From NCBI GenBank assembly GCA_937923375.1, contig CALAJG010000243.1, positions 1-8,087 on the forward strand: 8,087 bases of DNA. The letters run 5' to 3'. The notes under the pieces were generated by a model, which searched no databases, was not told the DNA's origin, and saw nothing but the letters and a program-made list of their open reading frames with translations. Source of the DNA: an uncultured Leucothrix sp. Lineage in GTDB: Bacteria > Pseudomonadota > Gammaproteobacteria > Thiotrichales > Thiotrichaceae. Positions 6,499 through 8,087 of the stretch are shown in pieces; within the stretch, counting starts at the first letter, position 1; the number at the start of each line of letters is the position of its first letter. The translations under genes were made by a program, and so were the position numbers.

Positions 6499-7716
6499 TT
6501 GAGTACCAATCTAACGCAAAACGAACGTGTCGTTTCAGGCATGCGTCCTACCGGCAGTTTACACCTCGGCCATTACCATGGGGTTATCAAAAACTGGGTA
6601 GAAATGCAGCTTAACTATGAGTGTTTCTTTTTTGTGGCGGATTGGCATGCATTAACCACTCACTACGAAGACCCAAGCCGGACGCCCGATCATGTCGAAG
6701 ACATGGTGATTGACTGGCTTGCAGCTGGCCTTAATCCGAGTTCAGCCACTATTTTCTTACAGTCCAAAGTGCCGGAACATGCGGAACTGCACCTGCTGCT
6801 GTCGATGATGACACCGATTGGTTGGTTAGAGCGCGTACCGACGTACAAGGATCAGCAGGCGAAGCTGCGCGAGATGGATTTGGCCACCTATGGCTTTTTG
6901 GGATATCCCTTGCTGCAATCTGCTGACATTCTTATGTACAAAGCGGACTTTGTACCGGTTGGTGAAGATCAGGTTTCACACATCGAGCTGACCCGTGAAA
7001 TTGCTCGACGCTTTAACCACTTGTACGGCCGTGCCCCCGATTTTGAAAAGCGTGCCGAAGAGGCGATCGCCAAAATGGGAAAGCGTAATGCTAAGGCGTA
7101 TCGTAACTATCGCAAGGCGTATCAAGAGCAGGGCGATGTGGAAGCGTTAAATGTTGGACAGGCACTATTGGAGTCACAGCAAAATATTTCAGTGGGCGAT
7201 AAAGAACGTTTGTTTGGATATCTAGAAGGCAATAGCATCATAATCCTGCCAGAGCCTCAGGCGCGATTAACACCAGCTTCAAAAATGCCTGGGCTTGACG
7301 GGCAGAAGATGTCCAAATCCTATAAAAACACCATTGCATTGCGTGAAAAGCCTGCCGATGTTGAGAAAAAGTTACGTACCATGCCAACTGATCCAGCACG
7401 GGTTCGCCTGACCGACCCCGGTGATCCGGCAAAATGTCCGGTATGGCAACTGCACGAAGTGTATTCAGATGGCAGAACCAAAGATTGGGTTGTGCAGGGT
7501 TGTAAGTCTGCGGGCATCGGCTGTCTGGAGTGTAAGCAGCCAGTCATCGATTCGGTCATCGCAGAACTTGCACCGATGCGTGAACGTGCTGAGGAGTTCG
7601 AACAGGATCGCCAGTTAGTGCGAGACATTATCAGCAATGGTAGCGAAGCCGCACGAGATGTTGCCCGCGAAACGCTAGATGATGTGGTCGAGGCCATGCG
7701 TTTTGCCCGACTCTAG
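6499..7716 (+). CDS. trpS: Tryptophanyl-tRNA synthetase, long form with four-cysteine motif
   Basis: Class I aminoacyl-tRNA synthetase that charges tRNA-Trp with tryptophan. It has 405 residues, against 334 in E. coli. Seen: VVSGMRPTGSLHLGHYHG at 11-28 with the HIGH-class HLGH at 22-25; the TrpRS signature GYPLLQSADILMYKADFVPV at 135-154 followed by GEDQVSHIELTREIARRFN; and KMSKS at 270-274. Between the Rossmann halves lies a charged insertion at about 180-246 that is absent from E. coli TrpRS. The C-terminal domain holds Cys313, Cys335, Cys342 and Cys345 (C-x21-C-x6-C-x2-C), close to the [4Fe-4S] motif of Thermotoga maritima TrpRS. The start is TTG 6499: the next in-frame ATG (6541) would cut away the first strand before HLGH, and upstream in this frame there is no ATG or GTG before a stop at 6472. 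It lies 21 bases before the proposed scpA start, in the same frame. Confidence 0.96.
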   Translation: MSTNLTQNERVVSGMRPTGSLHLGHYHGVIKNWVEMQLNYECFFFVADWHALTTHYEDPSRTPDHVEDMVIDWLAAGLNPSSATIFLQSKVPEHAELHLLLSMMTPIGWLERVPTYKDQQAKLREMDLATYGFLGYPLLQSADILMYKADFVPVGEDQVSHIELTREIARRFNHLYGRAPDFEKRAEEAIAKMGKRNAKAYRNYRKAYQEQGDVEALNVGQALLESQQNISVGDKERLFGYLEGNSIIILPEPQARLTPASKMPGLDGQKMSKSYKNTIALREKPADVEKKLRTMPTDPARVRLTDPGDPAKCPVWQLHEVYSDGRTKDWVVQGCKSAGIGCLECKQPVIDSVIAELAPMRERAEEFEQDRQLVRDIISNGSEAARDVARETLDDVVEAMRFARL

Positions 7717-7737
7717 TTCGGCAAAATCCAGACTATT

Positions 7738-8087
7738 TTGAGCGCGATCACTGAGCCTACCGCTAGTCAGCCAATACAGCAGGAACTGCCCTTGGCAATC
7801 GTGCAGGGCGAGAAAATCACCGTGTTTCCGGAGGATTTATATATTCCTCCTGATGCGCTGGAAGTCATTTTGGAAAGCTTCGAAGGCCCGCTCGATTTGC
7901 TGCTGTATCTGATACGGCGGCAAAACCTGAATATTCTCGATATCCCCATTGCCGAAATCACCACGCAATACATGGCGTATGTTGAGGTGATGCGACTGCA
8001 GAATCTTGATCTGGCAGCTGAATATCTGGTGATGGCGGCGCTGTTGGCTGAAATTAAATCTCGCTTGTTGCTGCCTCAGCGTGAAAG
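7738..8087 (+). CDS. scpA: Segregation and condensation protein A (3' partial)
   Basis: Kleisin subunit of the SMC-ScpAB condensin, which bridges SMC heads and is needed for chromosome compaction and segregation. Only 116 complete codons are present before the window ends. Seen: the family N-terminal signature FEGPLDLLLYLIRRQNL at residues 48-64, then ILDIPIAEITTQYMAYVE and EYLVMAALLAEIKSRLLLP, the SMC-binding helical region. About 47 residues precede the signature, including DLYIPPDALEVILE, which I recall as typical of pseudomonad-type ScpA proteins. The start is uncertain: TTG 7738 is the first start codon after the trpS stop in this same frame, and GTG 7801 is an alternative giving a 26-residue N-terminal extension. 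Neither has a strong Shine-Dalgarno. The gene is probably co-transcribed with trpS. Its presence argues against an enterobacterial (MukBEF) host. Confidence 0.92.
   Translation, partial: MSAITEPTASQPIQQELPLAIVQGEKITVFPEDLYIPPDALEVILESFEGPLDLLLYLIRRQNLNILDIPIAEITTQYMAYVEVMRLQNLDLAAEYLVMAALLAEIKSRLLLPQRE

Noticed and set aside
7320..7697. A 125-codon open frame on the minus strand inside trpS.
   Set aside because: Its translation is Ser/Arg-rich and low in recognisable motifs. It is fully antisense to conserved TrpRS sequence and is a shadow of that gene.
7706..7723. Possible hairpin around the trpS stop codon (GCCCGA ... TTCGGC).
   Set aside because: Two mismatches interrupt the stem and A residues rather than T residues follow, so it does not look like a terminator between trpS and scpA.
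7767..7973. A 68-codon minus-strand frame at the window end.
   Set aside because: It lies antisense to the conserved ScpA signature region, which is clearly coding on the plus strand.
1..8087. Mobile element, phage, CRISPR, toxin-antitoxin or other defence system.
   Set aside because: Nearly the entire window is covered by recognisable core genes in good frames. I saw no transposase, integrase, terminal repeats, repeat-spacer array or sudden change of base composition.

Overview
The window reads as an ordinary core-chromosome segment of a gammaproteobacterium. The rsxD-rsxG-rsxE-nth order is the arrangement known from Escherichia coli. YciI and YciO are close to their enterobacterial counterparts. 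scpA next to trpS points to a lineage with the SMC-ScpAB condensin, outside the MukBEF-carrying enterobacteria, for example a marine or pseudomonad-like gammaproteobacterium. The genus cannot be fixed from this sequence. Coding density is very high. I see no mobile element, CRISPR array, tRNA or rRNA gene, and no stretch over 150 bases without a gene.

Layout: (1) Bases 1-2735, plus strand: the 3' end of the rsx (rnf) operon (rsxD partial at its 5' end, rsxG, rsxE) runs directly into nth (endonuclease III), with 8-base overlaps at the last two junctions. (2) Bases 2777-5634, minus strand, converging on nth with a 41-base gap: a compact four-gene cluster transcribed yciI -> periplasmic parvulin-type foldase -> ygfZ -> small alpha/beta hydrolase, with junctions of 20 bases, 2 bases and a 14-base overlap. 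(3) Bases 5635-5776: a 142-base AT-rich divergent promoter region. (4) Bases 5777-8087, plus strand: yciO, a 95-base spacer, trpS, and the 5' part of scpA cut by the window end.

How the genes work together: the Rsx complex is a membrane flavo-iron-sulfur electron-transfer machine, known in E. coli for keeping SoxR reduced. Nth is a [4Fe-4S] base-excision repair enzyme co-transcribed with it. YgfZ is a folate-dependent helper of Fe-S enzyme assembly or repair. The TrpRS is of the long type and carries a four-cysteine motif resembling the [4Fe-4S] site of Thermotoga TrpRS. Thus several otherwise unrelated genes here share an Fe-S theme, but this may be coincidence. YciO is a TsaC/Sua5-like protein of uncertain role, and ScpA is the condensin kleisin.

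I found no convincing new biological system. The items most worth a second look are the cysteine motif and insertion in TrpRS, the yciI-foldase-ygfZ-hydrolase cluster, the uncharacterised hydrolase, and the apparent TTG starts of trpS and scpA.
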